Shown: positions 53,338-63,202, numbered from the stretch's first letter. The stretch: DNA of 64,000 nt from Planctomycetaceae bacterium (GCA_019636285.1 JAHBXV010000002.1:247296-311295), one strand, 5' to 3'. Translations and numbers: made by a program. Notes: generated by a model not told the origin, from the sequence alone.

Positions 53338-53788
53338 ATGCCCAATCCGCGTGTGCCGGCGCCAGTCCAAAGTGGGGCGCTCGCGTCGCGGCTGTCTCCG
53401 ACGAGGACGTTGCCGTTTCACGGCTAAGCCATCTCAGGGTCTCGAGACGGCTGATGATGCCCACCAGTCGGCGGCCTTCCACAACGGCAAGGCGGCGGTG
53501 ACGAGATTCTCGAAATAGCCGCAACACGTCTCCGCTGGTTGCTGTCGCCGACACGATGGCCGGACATCCGGCCATCCAGCGACCGACCGTTTCCTGGACG
53601 ATCGGTCCAAGGAGGCGGGCCTTAATCAGATCGTAGTCCGTGATCTGTCCTTGCAACTCTCCCTCCGGAGAGATGACCAGCACCTCGGGCTCGCCGCGCC
53701 GAAGCATCACAACCTCTGCCTCCGCAAGAGATTGCGACGGGAACACAGTTGCCAGCGCAGGGCAGGACACGTGCGAGAGCCACGACAT
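53327..53788 (-). CDS. CBS-domain pair protein
   Basis: 153 residues from the ATG of MSWLSHVSCPALATVF; the frame opens at 53908 but the extra part is weak. Two CBS motifs are visible: EVLVISPEGELQGQITDYDLIKARL and HRRLAVVEGRRLVGIISRLETLRWL. CBS pairs usually sense adenosine nucleotides. There is no fused catalytic domain, so it may regulate another protein. It is divergent from the large surface-protein gene, and overlaps the MATE gene by 11 bases. Confidence 0.85.
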   Translation of the reverse strand: MSWLSHVSCPALATVFPSQSLAEAEVVMLRRGEPEVLVISPEGELQGQITDYDLIKARLLGPIVQETVGRWMAGCPAIVSATATSGDVLRLFRESRHRRLAVVEGRRLVGIISRLETLRWLSRETATSSSETAATRAPHFGLAPAHADWAFTR

Positions 53789-54164
53789 GGGAAAACCTTC
53801 CACGAGAACGCGGTCATAAGGCCCTTCTGCGGAAAACGTAGGTTGCTTTTTGGCATCACTACGCCGGCAACCCAAAAAATGTCGGAGAAATTGCCGAGGC
53901 GAGACCAAGCAACTGACGTTTTCGTCGATGCCTCCGCCGCCCGAACGGCAGAACCCGCCGAACTTGGTGGCGTGGGAGGCCAGAATTCCTTGCAGATCGC
54001 AAATCCGGCGTCTTCCGGCAGGAGCTCCAATTGCTCCGCCGTGAACCCCTCACTACAACGCCCCCGCTAGTCTCCCCATGCCCTATTGACCACGAAGATT
54101 TCACTGACGTTCGGCCTGTGGCCGCGGCGCCTCGTCGTCGCGTGTGTCCCAGCGAGGTGACTCC
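53789..54164. other. Divergent intergenic region
   Basis: About 375 bases lie between the CBS gene and the giant surface protein. It should hold both promoters. The clear element is GAGGTGA at 54154-54160, the ribosome binding site of the surface protein. I see no other structure. Confidence 0.45.
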
Positions 54165-57100
54165 ATGCGTTTGAGTTTGTCGCAATGTCGACCCGGTTGG
54201 GGGTCGCTCCTGACGACACTGTGGTTGTCGATTCTGGTAACAGCACCGGCCGCGACCGGCTGGGGCCAGGAATCCGGCGGCGAATCCGGACTTCCGGCCT
54301 CGCTGGGCGATGGCGGCCTGCTCTTCAGCGACACGATCACCGGCAAGAGCGGGAATGCTCTTGGCGGCGTCTTCCGTGTTGGCGTTGAAACGGGCGAGGC
54401 TGTCGGCCGCCAGGACACGATCGTGCCGTTCGAGTTCATGCCGTACGGCTTCGTCTTCGACGACGAAGGCATGATGTTCGGCGACTTCCGGGTCTTCCGT
54501 TCGACACGGGATGGCTGGGGCGCGAACGTCGGTACCGGTTACCGGCACTATCTGTCGACGTACGATCGCATCATCGGTGCGAACTACTACTACGACTACG
54601 ACAACACCAGCGGCGCGCTGTTCCGGTCCATGGGCTTCGGCCTGGAAACCTACGGCGAGCTCTGGGATGCCCGTGCCAACGCCTACTTCCAGCACGGCAA
54701 CGAGCCGCAGCTCTTGTCGGCTGGCGTGGTTCCCGGCAGCGCCCGCTTTGCCGGCTACAACGTGCGTTTCGACATCGAACGCGTGTTCGGCGAGGCGATG
54801 AGCGGCGTCGACTTCGAAGTCGGCACGCCCCTCCCCGGCCGCATCCTGAAGAAAATGGACGCACGGGTTTATGCCGGTGCGTACCATTTCCGGACCGATT
54901 CCGAGAACAGCATGTGGGGCTGGAAGGGGCGGTTGCAGGCAAACGTCATTCCCAGCGTTCAACTGGCGCTCGAAGTCACGAATGACAAAATCTTCGACAC
55001 GAATGTGGTGTTCGGAGCCCAGTGGAGCTTTGGCGGCTATCGCCAGCCCGACGGCGAACCGAAGTCCCAGAAAGACCGCATGACCACGCCGGTCCGACGG
55101 TTCTATAACGTCGTCGTCTCCCGGTCGTCCGTGATCGAACGCGATGTGGTGGCCGTGAATCCGCAAACCGGCCAGCCGTATCTCATCGAACACGTGGCCA
55201 GCTATGCCGCTCCGGGCGGAGATGGCTCGTACGAGAACCCCTTTGACGAAATCACCGACGCGCAGGCCAACTATTTCATCGATGGAATCCCCGGATTTAC
55301 CGCTGGCGATCTGGGGGCGGTCCCCGGCGACATCATCTATACCTGGGCCAACAGCGTCTTCGATGGCGGCGCCAATGCGGTCGTCACGCTGGAAGAGGGT
55401 GTCCGGCTGCTGGGTGAAGGCGACCTCGTCCGTCACCAGGTCTTCCTGCCTGGCATCGGTTCGGTCGACCTCCCGCGTGCGACCGCTTTCTCGAACCGTC
55501 CCATGCTCATCAACGGGATCGGCGACGGCGTGACGCTCGCGAATAACGCCGAGTTCAGCGGCTTCGTTCTTGGCGATCCAAACGATCCCACGACCGGTCC
55601 CACGGGCGCCGGCATCATCGGCGCCGGAGTTTCCAATGTCGTGTTGCGCTACAACGATATTAACAACCCGGGCGGCGAAGGGATTCTGCTCACCAATACC
55701 GTGGGGCTCGTGGACTTCCAGGGGGTGCAGATCACCAATCCAGGGGAAACGGGCCTCGACGTGATTGGCGGCGGAGGACAGATCACCTTCTCCGACGATG
55801 CCCTCACCCTGCGGCCTGGCTTCATCCGCAAGACGGGCGGAACGGGCTTCGGTGTTCGGGTTCTCAATACCGACCCGACTCCGGGCACGCGGGTCGACCT
55901 GTTCCGATCCGCGCAGCTCATTTCCGATCTCACGACCACGGGCGTCGACGGCGTGCGGATCGAAAATGCGGGGACGCAGCAGGTCACGATCGGAAACACG
56001 AACATCGCTTCCGCTCCGAATAACGCCATTGCCGTGCTCGCCGGAAGTGGGAACGTCAACTTCGCGGGCACGCAGACGATCAGCCAGCCTTCGGCCGTCA
56101 CCGGTAACGCCGGTAATGCCATTCTCGTCTTCGATCGCCCCGCCCTCACCAGCACCGTCTTCCAGCAGAACGTGAATATCACCGATCGCAACGGTCGCGG
56201 CTTGAATCTGTTGTCCAACGCCGGGACCGTGAGCTTTAACAGCCCGGTCTCGATTACGGCCAATACCGCGGCATTGCCAACTGTCGCGGCCGTGGAATAC
56301 CAGGACAGCTCCGGCAGCGTCTTCTTCGGCGGCACCAGCAGCCTGACGATCACCGGCGGCGCGGGAACCGGGATTGCCATCGGCGAACTCGGAACCAACA
56401 ACACCGGCCAGTTCCGTGTCAACGGACAGACCAACATCAATAGCATCGTTGACGGAATTGTCATCTTCAACGATCAGTCGCAGATCCGGTTCAATGGCGT
56501 GGCGATCGACGATCGATCGGGCGTCGGGATCTCGATTGTCGACCACTCCGTGGCAGGAATTAATTTCGACGGCACCACCACCGTGGCGAACTCTCAGGGA
56601 GCCCAGGTGACAGCCGTCAATATTCAGAACAACAGTTCAAGCGTCGCATTCAACACCCTCGCGCTCACCGACTCGGAACTGTTCGGATTGTTCATTCAGG
56701 ACAACCCGTCGTTCGTCAGCATTCAGGATTTCGACGCACAGTCGAATTCCGGACCAACGTTGTTCGTTCGAAACGCCGGGGTCGTCACGCCTCTCGCCAA
56801 CGACCCGGAATTCACCACCCAGACCAACGGCGGCTTGCAGATTCTTGACGGAGATATCGATGCGACAGGCGGCAGAGCCGTCGACATCCAGGATTCGGTC
56901 TACGACATCAACCTCACGAGCGTCTCGTCGACCGGCGGAATCAACGGCATCCGGCTTGTCACGAACTACGGTTTCGGCAGGGATCAGGCGGCCCAATTCT
57001 TCGTCACCGGTTTGAACGGGGCTCCGGGAACCGGTGGTAGTATTCAGAACTCACAGGGGGCCGGCGTCATCGCGACGGACACCGGAGTGGTCAGCTTGCA

Positions 57101-58145
57101 GGCCATGACTATCCAGAACTCGGGCGGCAACGGGATCTTCGCCAACAACACCGGCGCATTCCTGAATGTGGCACCGGTCTACGCCACGCAACTTGAAGTG
57201 TTGGGTAGCACCGTCCAGGGGAACGGCGCCGAAGGCATCCTCGCCGTCAACCTCCCGATCGTGAATATCGAAGACAGCATCGTCTCCAACAACACCGGCT
57301 CGGAAATCTCGCTGTTGGCTTCGATCGGACCGTTGAATAGCGGTGACCTGAATGAGTTCGACGCCAACTACTTCTGGTTCCTCGACGGCAACACGGTTAC
57401 CGAGGCTCAGGCCGGCGTGGCGGCTATCTTGGCCACGTCAACCAACACCAACACCAACGTGCAGTTCGACGTGATCAACAGCGTCTCGATCAACCATTCC
57501 GGCGCCGGCGGACAGGCCATTCTCGCGACTGCCGGCGGCGACTGGGTCTCGCTGATCGGAGCCAACACGATCAACATGACCGGTGCCGGGACCGACGGAA
57601 TTGTCTTCCAGGGGAACTCCGTCACCTCGAACACCACGTTGCAGATTCTTTCCAACGTGATTACCGGGACGACGGCTGCTCACACCGGGATCGGCATCAC
57701 GACGCTGGGCGCGGCGAATATTGATGTCGGCAACGCGAATGGTCTGCCTGGAAACCTCATTCAACTCACGGGCAATAACAGTATTAACGCAGCCGCCACG
57801 ACGATCGGCATGAACTTCAATCTGGGTGCCAATAACAATGTGAGAGTCTTCAACAACACCATCGTCATCAACGATGACGGTGGCCAGGGAATGGTCTTCC
57901 AGTCACTCTTCGGTCCGTCCAACGTCATCGTGAGTGGCAACGACATCACCGTGAACGGCCTGTTCGGGTTCTTCGTGGAATACGGCATCCGCTTCCAGAC
58001 TATCACCGGCTTAATCAACCTGTCCGGACCGGTGAACAACAACGTCACCATCAATAACAACGGCGGTACGTTCTTCTTCTTCCAGGCCCTCAACCCAGGC
58101 CAGATCAATGGCCAGATCCTTGTGAACGGCGTTGCGGTTCCGTAA
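54165..58145 (+). CDS. Inverse autotransporter-like surface protein with beta-helix passenger
   Basis: 1326 residues from the ATG with a strong GAGGTGA; a GTG at 54144 is less likely. The signal peptide ends near TGWGQ (residue 35). Residues ~65-290 match the intimin/invasin-type beta barrel: FVFDDEGMMFGDFRVF, NVGTGYRHYLSTYDRIIGANYYYDYDN, GFGLETYGELWDARANAYF and a last strand VVFGAQWSFG. A short linker leads to a ~1000-residue Asn/Gly-rich passenger with many short strands (GAGIIGAGVSNVVLRYNDINN, IQNSGGNGIFANNTGAF), the pattern of right-handed parallel beta-helices. With the barrel first and the passenger C-terminal, it should be exposed on the cell surface. The role (adhesion or polysaccharide binding) is not shown. 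Confidence 0.83.
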   Translation: MRLSLSQCRPGWGSLLTTLWLSILVTAPAATGWGQESGGESGLPASLGDGGLLFSDTITGKSGNALGGVFRVGVETGEAVGRQDTIVPFEFMPYGFVFDDEGMMFGDFRVFRSTRDGWGANVGTGYRHYLSTYDRIIGANYYYDYDNTSGALFRSMGFGLETYGELWDARANAYFQHGNEPQLLSAGVVPGSARFAGYNVRFDIERVFGEAMSGVDFEVGTPLPGRILKKMDARVYAGAYHFRTDSENSMWGWKGRLQANVIPSVQLALEVTNDKIFDTNVVFGAQWSFGGYRQPDGEPKSQKDRMTTPVRRFYNVVVSRSSVIERDVVAVNPQTGQPYLIEHVASYAAPGGDGSYENPFDEITDAQANYFIDGIPGFTAGDLGAVPGDIIYTWANSVFDGGANAVVTLEEGVRLLGEGDLVRHQVFLPGIGSVDLPRATAFSNRPMLINGIGDGVTLANNAEFSGFVLGDPNDPTTGPTGAGIIGAGVSNVVLRYNDINNPGGEGILLTNTVGLVDFQGVQITNPGETGLDVIGGGGQITFSDDALTLRPGFIRKTGGTGFGVRVLNTDPTPGTRVDLFRSAQLISDLTTTGVDGVRIENAGTQQVTIGNTNIASAPNNAIAVLAGSGNVNFAGTQTISQPSAVTGNAGNAILVFDRPALTSTVFQQNVNITDRNGRGLNLLSNAGTVSFNSPVSITANTAALPTVAAVEYQDSSGSVFFGGTSSLTITGGAGTGIAIGELGTNNTGQFRVNGQTNINSIVDGIVIFNDQSQIRFNGVAIDDRSGVGISIVDHSVAGINFDGTTTVANSQGAQVTAVNIQNNSSSVAFNTLALTDSELFGLFIQDNPSFVSIQDFDAQSNSGPTLFVRNAGVVTPLANDPEFTTQTNGGLQILDGDIDATGGRAVDIQDSVYDINLTSVSSTGGINGIRLVTNYGFGRDQAAQFFVTGLNGAPGTGGSIQNSQGAGVIATDTGVVSLQAMTIQNSGGNGIFANNTGAFLNVAPVYATQLEVLGSTVQGNGAEGILAVNLPIVNIEDSIVSNNTGSEISLLASIGPLNSGDLNEFDANYFWFLDGNTVTEAQAGVAAILATSTNTNTNVQFDVINSVSINHSGAGGQAILATAGGDWVSLIGANTINMTGAGTDGIVFQGNSVTSNTTLQILSNVITGTTAAHTGIGITTLGAANIDVGNANGLPGNLIQLTGNNSINAAATTIGMNFNLGANNNVRVFNNTIVINDDGGQGMVFQSLFGPSNVIVSGNDITVNGLFGFFVEYGIRFQTITGLINLSGPVNNNVTINNNGGTFFFFQALNPGQINGQILVNGVAVP

Positions 58146-58173
58146 CCCGTCGCGAGAGTTCGTCAGAACCGCG

Positions 58174-58209
58174 AAATCCACGGTCACCCGAAACGGCGAC
58201 CGTGGATTT
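58174..58209 (+). terminator. Intrinsic terminator of the surface-protein gene
   Basis: A 12-bp perfect stem (AAATCCACGGTC 58174-58185, GACCGTGGATTT 58198-58209) with a 12-nt loop is followed by TTTTG, 28 bases after the stop codon. Confidence 0.85.
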
Positions 58210-58241
58210 TGTCTTGATGGAACTCAGGAAATTCAAAGTGC

Positions 58242-58265
58242 CGTGTGCCACTGGCTCTGCCAGTG
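58242..58265. repeat. Solitary REP-like arm, copy 5
   Basis: A single perfect arm lies at 58242-58265. No complementary arm is found 30 nt downstream. A partial arm-like sequence (GCACTGGCTCTGTCC) occurs at 58388-58402 in the same orientation. It is probably a broken or rearranged element. Confidence 0.75.
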
Positions 58266-58434
58266 TGTCTTGAGCTTCCGTCAAAACCCGGTTGGTGGCT
58301 CGGAAACACCTGGGAACTCAGGAAAGATTCGGACGTCCAGAGGGTTTTGACGGTACTACTTGAGAAATTCAGCGATAACAAGCTGCTGCACTGGCTCTGT
58401 CCGGGATCCACGAACGGGAGGCCCTGTTGGCCCT

Positions 58435-59856
58435 TTAGACAGTGTCGACGCCCCGCAGCTCTTCGATCGCCACCCGAATGTCGCGCAGCGTCACCGGTTG
58501 AGTCAGCACGCGCGAGAAGTCCGTGTCTTGCAGCTTCTCGCGATAGCCGTTCAGCTTGCGAGACAATGCCAGCACCAGCACGGTGCGCGCCTTCTGGCAC
58601 CGCATCTTCAGCGTGTTGTAGACATCGACGACATCTTCGCCGACGGCGTCTCCCATCACGACGAAGGCAGTGGGCGGCGTGGGGGAGAGCCGTTGCGCCG
58701 CCCGCTCCACGCTTCCGAGAATCAGCACCCGGTAGCCGCGGCTGTTGAAATACTCCCGGAGCGAGTCCTGCTGCTTGGGCCGCGCCTCCACGCAGATCAG
58801 CGTCGGCTGCGCCGCTTCGGTCGATTCAGGCGAGCTTGAAGACGAGGACGACTGTCCGATCGCCATCCGCAAGTCAGCCAGAACCTCTGTCGGCGACTGA
58901 TACCGCTCATTCGGATTGACATGCATCAGCCGGTTGACGATCTCGGCGATCGGTCCGGGAATTGTCGGATCGACCGAACGGATCGGACGGACATCGCGAT
59001 AACGCGAGAACTGCTTGCGCTCCGCGAGGACGCGCGTCGGGGGATAGGGGGGCACACCGGTGAGCAACTCGAAATAGATGGCCCCCAGGAAGTAAAGGTC
59101 GCTGCGGGGATCATTGTCGGGCGCGCCGGAATTTCGTTCGAGCGTGGCATATTCGATCGCCCGGTCGACCTCCTCTTCCAGGGCTCCCGACGAAGGGTCG
59201 GCTCCGGCCAGCCCGAAATCAACGAGCTTCGCGACGCCCTGCGCGCTCAGCAACACGTTGGAAAGCTTCAGATCCCGGTGCGTGAAACCTTGAGCGAGGG
59301 CATATTCGAGCCCCTCTGCCATATCGATGACGTACCGCGTGGCTTCCTCGGGTGAGAACTTGTGGCGGATCTTGAGGAAGTCGCGGAAGTTTCCCCCTTC
59401 CACGAACTCCATCGTCAGGTAGTGCAGATCCCCGCTCGTGCCGACTTCATGAATCGGCACGATATTCTTGTGGACCAGCCGCTTGCCGAGTTCTCCTTCG
59501 CGACGAAACAACTGCACGGCTCGCGGGTCCGAGGCGTACCGCTGGCGGAGCACCTTGACCCCGATCATCGTTCCGTCTTCGACGGAGCACGCCCGAAAGA
59601 CGCGCGCGAAGCTGCCCGAGGCGTTGCGATACAGCAGCTTATAGGGCCCAAGTCTCAGGCCATCCGTCTCGCCGCGCGCCAGCTTGCCAGATTGGTAGGG
59701 GGTGAGATATCCGCGGCTTTCGAGGCTCTTCAAGAGAGCTTCGCAGCCGGCATTCCCATGGCCCAGCGCCGCGCGACACTCCGCCAACTGCTGCGGGGTC
59801 ACCAACTTCTGTTGCAGCAAGGCGTCCTGGAGGTCTTGCAGGCGGGAAAACGACAT
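58435..59856 (-). CDS. Ser/Thr protein kinase with degenerate receiver-like C-terminus
   Basis: 473 residues. After a ~65-residue helical N-terminal region typical of planctomycete kinases comes a Hanks-type domain. Its ATP Lys is in VKVL (101), the catalytic loop is HRDLKLSN (173-180) and the Mg site is DFG (193-195). The glycine loop is poor (ASGSFARV). A Ser-rich linker (about 335) leads to a receiver-like domain beginning TLICVEARPK. There the acceptor Asp position reads VVMGDAVGE and the conserved Lys position reads LTQPVT, so it should not be phosphorylated in the usual way. A membrane segment is not evident. It may sense signals by protein interaction. Confidence 0.87.
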   Translation of the reverse strand: MSFSRLQDLQDALLQQKLVTPQQLAECRAALGHGNAGCEALLKSLESRGYLTPYQSGKLARGETDGLRLGPYKLLYRNASGSFARVFRACSVEDGTMIGVKVLRQRYASDPRAVQLFRREGELGKRLVHKNIVPIHEVGTSGDLHYLTMEFVEGGNFRDFLKIRHKFSPEEATRYVIDMAEGLEYALAQGFTHRDLKLSNVLLSAQGVAKLVDFGLAGADPSSGALEEEVDRAIEYATLERNSGAPDNDPRSDLYFLGAIYFELLTGVPPYPPTRVLAERKQFSRYRDVRPIRSVDPTIPGPIAEIVNRLMHVNPNERYQSPTEVLADLRMAIGQSSSSSSSPESTEAAQPTLICVEARPKQQDSLREYFNSRGYRVLILGSVERAAQRLSPTPPTAFVVMGDAVGEDVVDVYNTLKMRCQKARTVLVLALSRKLNGYREKLQDTDFSRVLTQPVTLRDIRVAIEELRGVDTV

Positions 59857-60398
59857 GAGCAGACCAACGCGACCAGAAGGCGAGTGGCAAAACTTTCGGA
59901 TCGAACGTGCGGGTTCGTGTCACGGCAAACCAGCCGACCCGGCAAGCACCACCCAGAAACGATTCGGCCCGCCAAGACTGAACACGGCTACCCTATCCTA
60001 ACGCACATTCCCTGCTTCGCAAGGACCGTTCCGGGATCATTCCATCGGCTGTTTCGGGTACGTGAACGAACGGCCGCACAAACCGAATTCCACACCGAAT
60101 CTTGTTCCTGGATCAAATTGTTTTGAAACCGAAGTGCCGTCCCACCACGGACATGCATTCCCTGTTGCCAACGTCTAGGATGGTGGGAGAAATACTGAGA
60201 GACGGTGGGTGGTGGTCAGTGGCGAGTGGTGCGTGAAAAGCCAAAATCCAGAATGGCCGGAAAACCGCCGCAATGGCGTTTCGCGGTACCAAGGATCGGC
60301 GATTTATGGCCAGCGGTTCCTTTTTTGATTCTGACATCCCTGCAAGCTGAGAGCTTTCTCGACGCGCGGTCAATCCGCCATCGGAAAACCCGAGGACC
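59857..60398. other. Intergenic region
   Basis: About 540 bases between the divergent kinase and site-2 protease genes. I see no credible gene or structured RNA. Short open frames here have weak, low-complexity translations. Confidence 0.35.
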
Positions 60399-61424
60399 AT
60401 GGAACATCGAGTGACACTTCCCTCCGGGGACGAAGTTGACCCCCGATTCGCCGCGGGCTTCCCTCAGCCGCCCCCGCGCGTTGAGTTTCCGGCTTGGCTT
60501 CCCCGGTTGGCCCTGTTCCTCTTTCTGGCCACCTGCGCGAGCACCTTTCTCACCACCGCGCTGCCAGGGTGGCTGGAAGCCGTCCGAAAGGCGGCTCCAA
60601 ATCCCTTGATGGTGGGGCTTTGGGACGGTCTCGCATATGCCGGTCCGCTGATGGCCATTCTGTTGTTTCACGAACTCGGCCACTATGTGCAGGCCCGCCG
60701 CTACGGTGTCGCCGCGACTCCGCCGCTGTTCATCCCGATGCCGCTCATCAGCCCATTCGGCACGATGGGGGCGCTGATTGTTCAGGCCGCCGGGCAAGCC
60801 AACCGAAAAGCGCTGTTCGACATTGCCATTTCCGGGCCGCTCGCGGGTCTCGTCGTGGCGATTCCCGTCTGCTGGCTGGGAGTCTTGCAGTCGACGACCA
60901 TCAACACCCTGGAAACTCCTCCCGGTCAGGACGTCACCCTATTCGGCGATCCGCTGATTCTGCAGTGGATGTACAACGCCGTACATGGTCCGCGGCCTCC
61001 GGGTCACGAAGTCCTCCTCAACCCGGTCCTCTTCGCGGGCTGGGTCGGAATTCTGGTGACAGCCCTCAATCTGATGCCGCTCGGCCAGTTCGATGGCGGA
61101 CACATTCTTTACACGCTCATCGGTCGCCGGGCGCATGCCGTCGCCCTGGTCTTCGTGTCGATCGCGGTCGCCTACATGATTCTCGCGAATTATTGGGCCT
61201 TCAGCCTGATGATTCTTCTGGTGTTGCTGTTCGGCGTGCGGCATCCCCCGACGGCGGACGACTCGGTCCCGCTCGGTTGGCCCAGAATCGTCGTGGGCTG
61301 GCTGACGCTCGCCTTCTTTTTCGTGGGAATGACGCCGCGACCCATTGATCAATTCAAATCTTCCGATCCCGGCGCGGCGCCGGCCGTATCGGAACTCGTG
61401 ACCGAATTCGACGGGTCGCGTTAA
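60399..61424 (+). CDS. Site-2 protease family (M50) membrane metalloprotease
   Basis: 341 residues. The zinc motif HELGH lies in AILLFHELGHYVQARRYGV, and the second metal-binding segment is LMPLGQFDGGHI. About seven membrane helices are predicted. The N-terminal ~25 residues are Pro-rich and cytosolic. Members cleave membrane-bound regulatory proteins inside the bilayer, releasing sigma factors, or process other membrane proteins. No anti-sigma or sigma gene is adjacent, so the substrate is unknown. The start has GAGGA only two bases before the ATG, an unusually short spacing. Confidence 0.9.
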   Translation: MEHRVTLPSGDEVDPRFAAGFPQPPPRVEFPAWLPRLALFLFLATCASTFLTTALPGWLEAVRKAAPNPLMVGLWDGLAYAGPLMAILLFHELGHYVQARRYGVAATPPLFIPMPLISPFGTMGALIVQAAGQANRKALFDIAISGPLAGLVVAIPVCWLGVLQSTTINTLETPPGQDVTLFGDPLILQWMYNAVHGPRPPGHEVLLNPVLFAGWVGILVTALNLMPLGQFDGGHILYTLIGRRAHAVALVFVSIAVAYMILANYWAFSLMILLVLLFGVRHPPTADDSVPLGWPRIVVGWLTLAFFFVGMTPRPIDQFKSSDPGAAPAVSELVTEFDGSR

Positions 61425-61539
61425 CCGCTGTCGACCACGTTGTCCCCTGTTGACGGGGCGAGTAAAATACCGGAGTTCGGTTCGAGCGTTGCCGCAGGAC
61501 CCCACGCCATGCGCATTTTTCACGCGATGGAATGCCCCG

Positions 61540-62295
61540 ATGTCTCGAGTTTCGCCGACTGACTGGTCGCACTTCGCGCGAGGATCGTCCTCGTTGCGGG
61601 TGTACCTGTTGGGAACGGTGGATTTTCAGGCGTTCCAAGCATTGCAGGAAGTTCTTGCGGAAGAAGTCGCTGCGGGAAACGGTCGCGAAGGCGTCCTGCT
61701 GGCCTGCGAACATCCCCCGCTCGTCACGATCGGCCGCGGCGGCAGCCTCGCCGATATCCAGGTCGATGACCGGGGCTTGGCCAGTCGACAGCTGACCGTC
61801 CGCCAGGTTCCCCGAGGCGGCGGGACCTGGATTCATCGTCCTGGCCAACTCGTTCTGGCTCCCATTGTTCCACTGGATCGCCTCGGATTGAATGTCGCGG
61901 CATTTCGCGACCGCTTGTGCGAAGCCGTGCGGCTGGGCGCGGAAGAGCTGAAGATTCCCGTCGAACAAACAACCGCGCCGGCGGGCGTCTCGGGCCGCTA
62001 CGGGCAATTTGCGTTCATCGGGACGCTGGTCCGGTCGTGGGTCAGCCACTACGGCCTGTACATCAACGTCGCTTTGCCGGAGGGAACCACCAAGCCGGTG
62101 CGCTGGGGGGCGGCCGACGAGCGAGTGACGTCGCTTTCCGACTTGCGACATCGTCCCGTTGCCATGCCAACGGCACGGGAAGTCTTTGTCCGACGGCTGG
62201 CCGCGGCATTGGGTTACGAAACTTATCACCTGTTTACCGGCCATCCGCAGCTCAGGCCGACTTGGCGAAAGTCGTATGTCCACACTGAAGTTTAA
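61540..62295 (+). CDS. LipB-like lipoyl/octanoyl transferase-fold protein without the Lys/Cys pair
   Basis: 251 residues from the ATG of MSRVSPTDWS; an upstream extension to 61450 has no similarity. The LipB fold is shown by LACEHPPLVTIGRGG, PRGGGTWIHRPGQL (residues 91-104) and YGLYINVALP. E. coli LipB uses a Lys135/Cys169 pair; aligned here are Gln156 (YGQFAFIG) and Trp189 (PVRWGAAD). Both catalytic residues appear to be absent. Its 3' end overlaps lipA by 20 bases, so it is co-transcribed with it. It may be an inactive relative, a carrier protein or a transferase with different chemistry. Octanoyl transfer cannot be assumed. Confidence 0.78.
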   Translation: MSRVSPTDWSHFARGSSSLRVYLLGTVDFQAFQALQEVLAEEVAAGNGREGVLLACEHPPLVTIGRGGSLADIQVDDRGLASRQLTVRQVPRGGGTWIHRPGQLVLAPIVPLDRLGLNVAAFRDRLCEAVRLGAEELKIPVEQTTAPAGVSGRYGQFAFIGTLVRSWVSHYGLYINVALPEGTTKPVRWGAADERVTSLSDLRHRPVAMPTAREVFVRRLAAALGYETYHLFTGHPQLRPTWRKSYVHTEV

Positions 62296-63202
62296 TATTA
62301 TCGATGTCGACGGTGCTTTGGGAACGGCGACTCCGGCCCCAGGTACGCGACTCCGGTTGCCAAAGTGGTTGAAGCGCCCACTTCCCGCTCCCGGCATGGC
62401 CTATACCGACCGGGTGATTGAAGACCTGAAGCTCGAAACGGTTTGCGAGAGCGCCAAGTGTCCCAATCGCACCGAATGCTGGTCGAACCAGACGGCCACG
62501 TTCATGATCCTCGGGAACGTCTGCACGCGTCCGTGCGGTTTCTGCTCGGTCCCCAAGGGAAAAACGGAAGTCGTCGAAGCCGATGAACCGGAACGACTCG
62601 CCGAGGCGGCCGAACGGTTGGGACTGACGTACGTGGTCATCACCTCGGTCACGCGCGACGACCTGGCCGACGGCGGAGCCGATCACTTTTACCGTTGCGT
62701 GCTCGCGGTTCGCGAACGCATCGGCGCCCAGGTCGAAGTGCTGACGCCGGACTTCCGCGGCAATCGTAATGCCATCCGTCGGGTCCTCGAGGCCCGGCCC
62801 GATGTGTTCAATCACAATACGGAGACTGTCCCGCGACTCTACAACCGGGTTCGCCGAAACTCGGTTTACCAGCGAACGCTCGACCTGCTCAAGCAGGTCA
62901 AGGACGAAGCCCCAGAGATGCCCACGAAAAGCGGGCTCATGCTGGGCCTGGGTGAAACGCGGGACGAACTGCTGGAAGTCTGTGCCGATCTGCGAGCCGT
63001 CGGCTGCGACATGATTACCCTCGGACAGTACTTACAACCCACGGCCGCTCACCTGCCGGTCGAAAGGTACCTGCCTCCGGAAGAGTTCGACGAAATCGGC
63101 GAACTGGTCCGCAAGCTGGGCTTTTCGATGGTTGCCAGCGGCCCCTTCGTCCGGTCCAGCTATCACGCCGGGGAAATGGCCGCGGAACTGCATCTCACCT
63201 GA
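62276..63202 (+). CDS. lipA: Lipoyl synthase (radical SAM)
   Basis: 308 residues from the ATG of [10 protein letters not shown]; a longer frame to 62159 lies inside the LipB-like gene. It has both iron-sulfur clusters of LipA: the auxiliary cluster Cys in [12 protein letters not shown] (57, 62, 68) and the radical-[11 protein letters not shown] (83, 87, 90). The C-terminal RSSYHAGE segment supplies the Ser ligand. It inserts two sulfurs into octanoyl groups on carrier domains to make lipoate. It overlaps the LipB-like gene and is followed 47 bases later by a small lipoyl-domain-like gene. Confidence 0.95.
   Translation: MSTLKFNIIDVDGALGTATPAPGTRLRLPKWLKRPLPAPGMAYTDRVIEDLKLETVCESAKCPNRTECWSNQTATFMILGNVCTRPCGFCSVPKGKTEVVEADEPERLAEAAERLGLTYVVITSVTRDDLADGGADHFYRCVLAVRERIGAQVEVLTPDFRGNRNAIRRVLEARPDVFNHNTETVPRLYNRVRRNSVYQRTLDLLKQVKDEAPEMPTKSGLMLGLGETRDELLEVCADLRAVGCDMITLGQYLQPTAAHLPVERYLPPEEFDEIGELVRKLGFSMVASGPFVRSSYHAGEMAAELHLT

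Noticed and set aside
53859..56546. Very long minus-strand open frame (895 residues) opposite the surface-protein gene
   Set aside because: Its translation has no domain or signal peptide and is a mirror of the plus-strand repeated coding sequence. The plus-strand protein has a signal peptide, barrel and good ribosome binding site.
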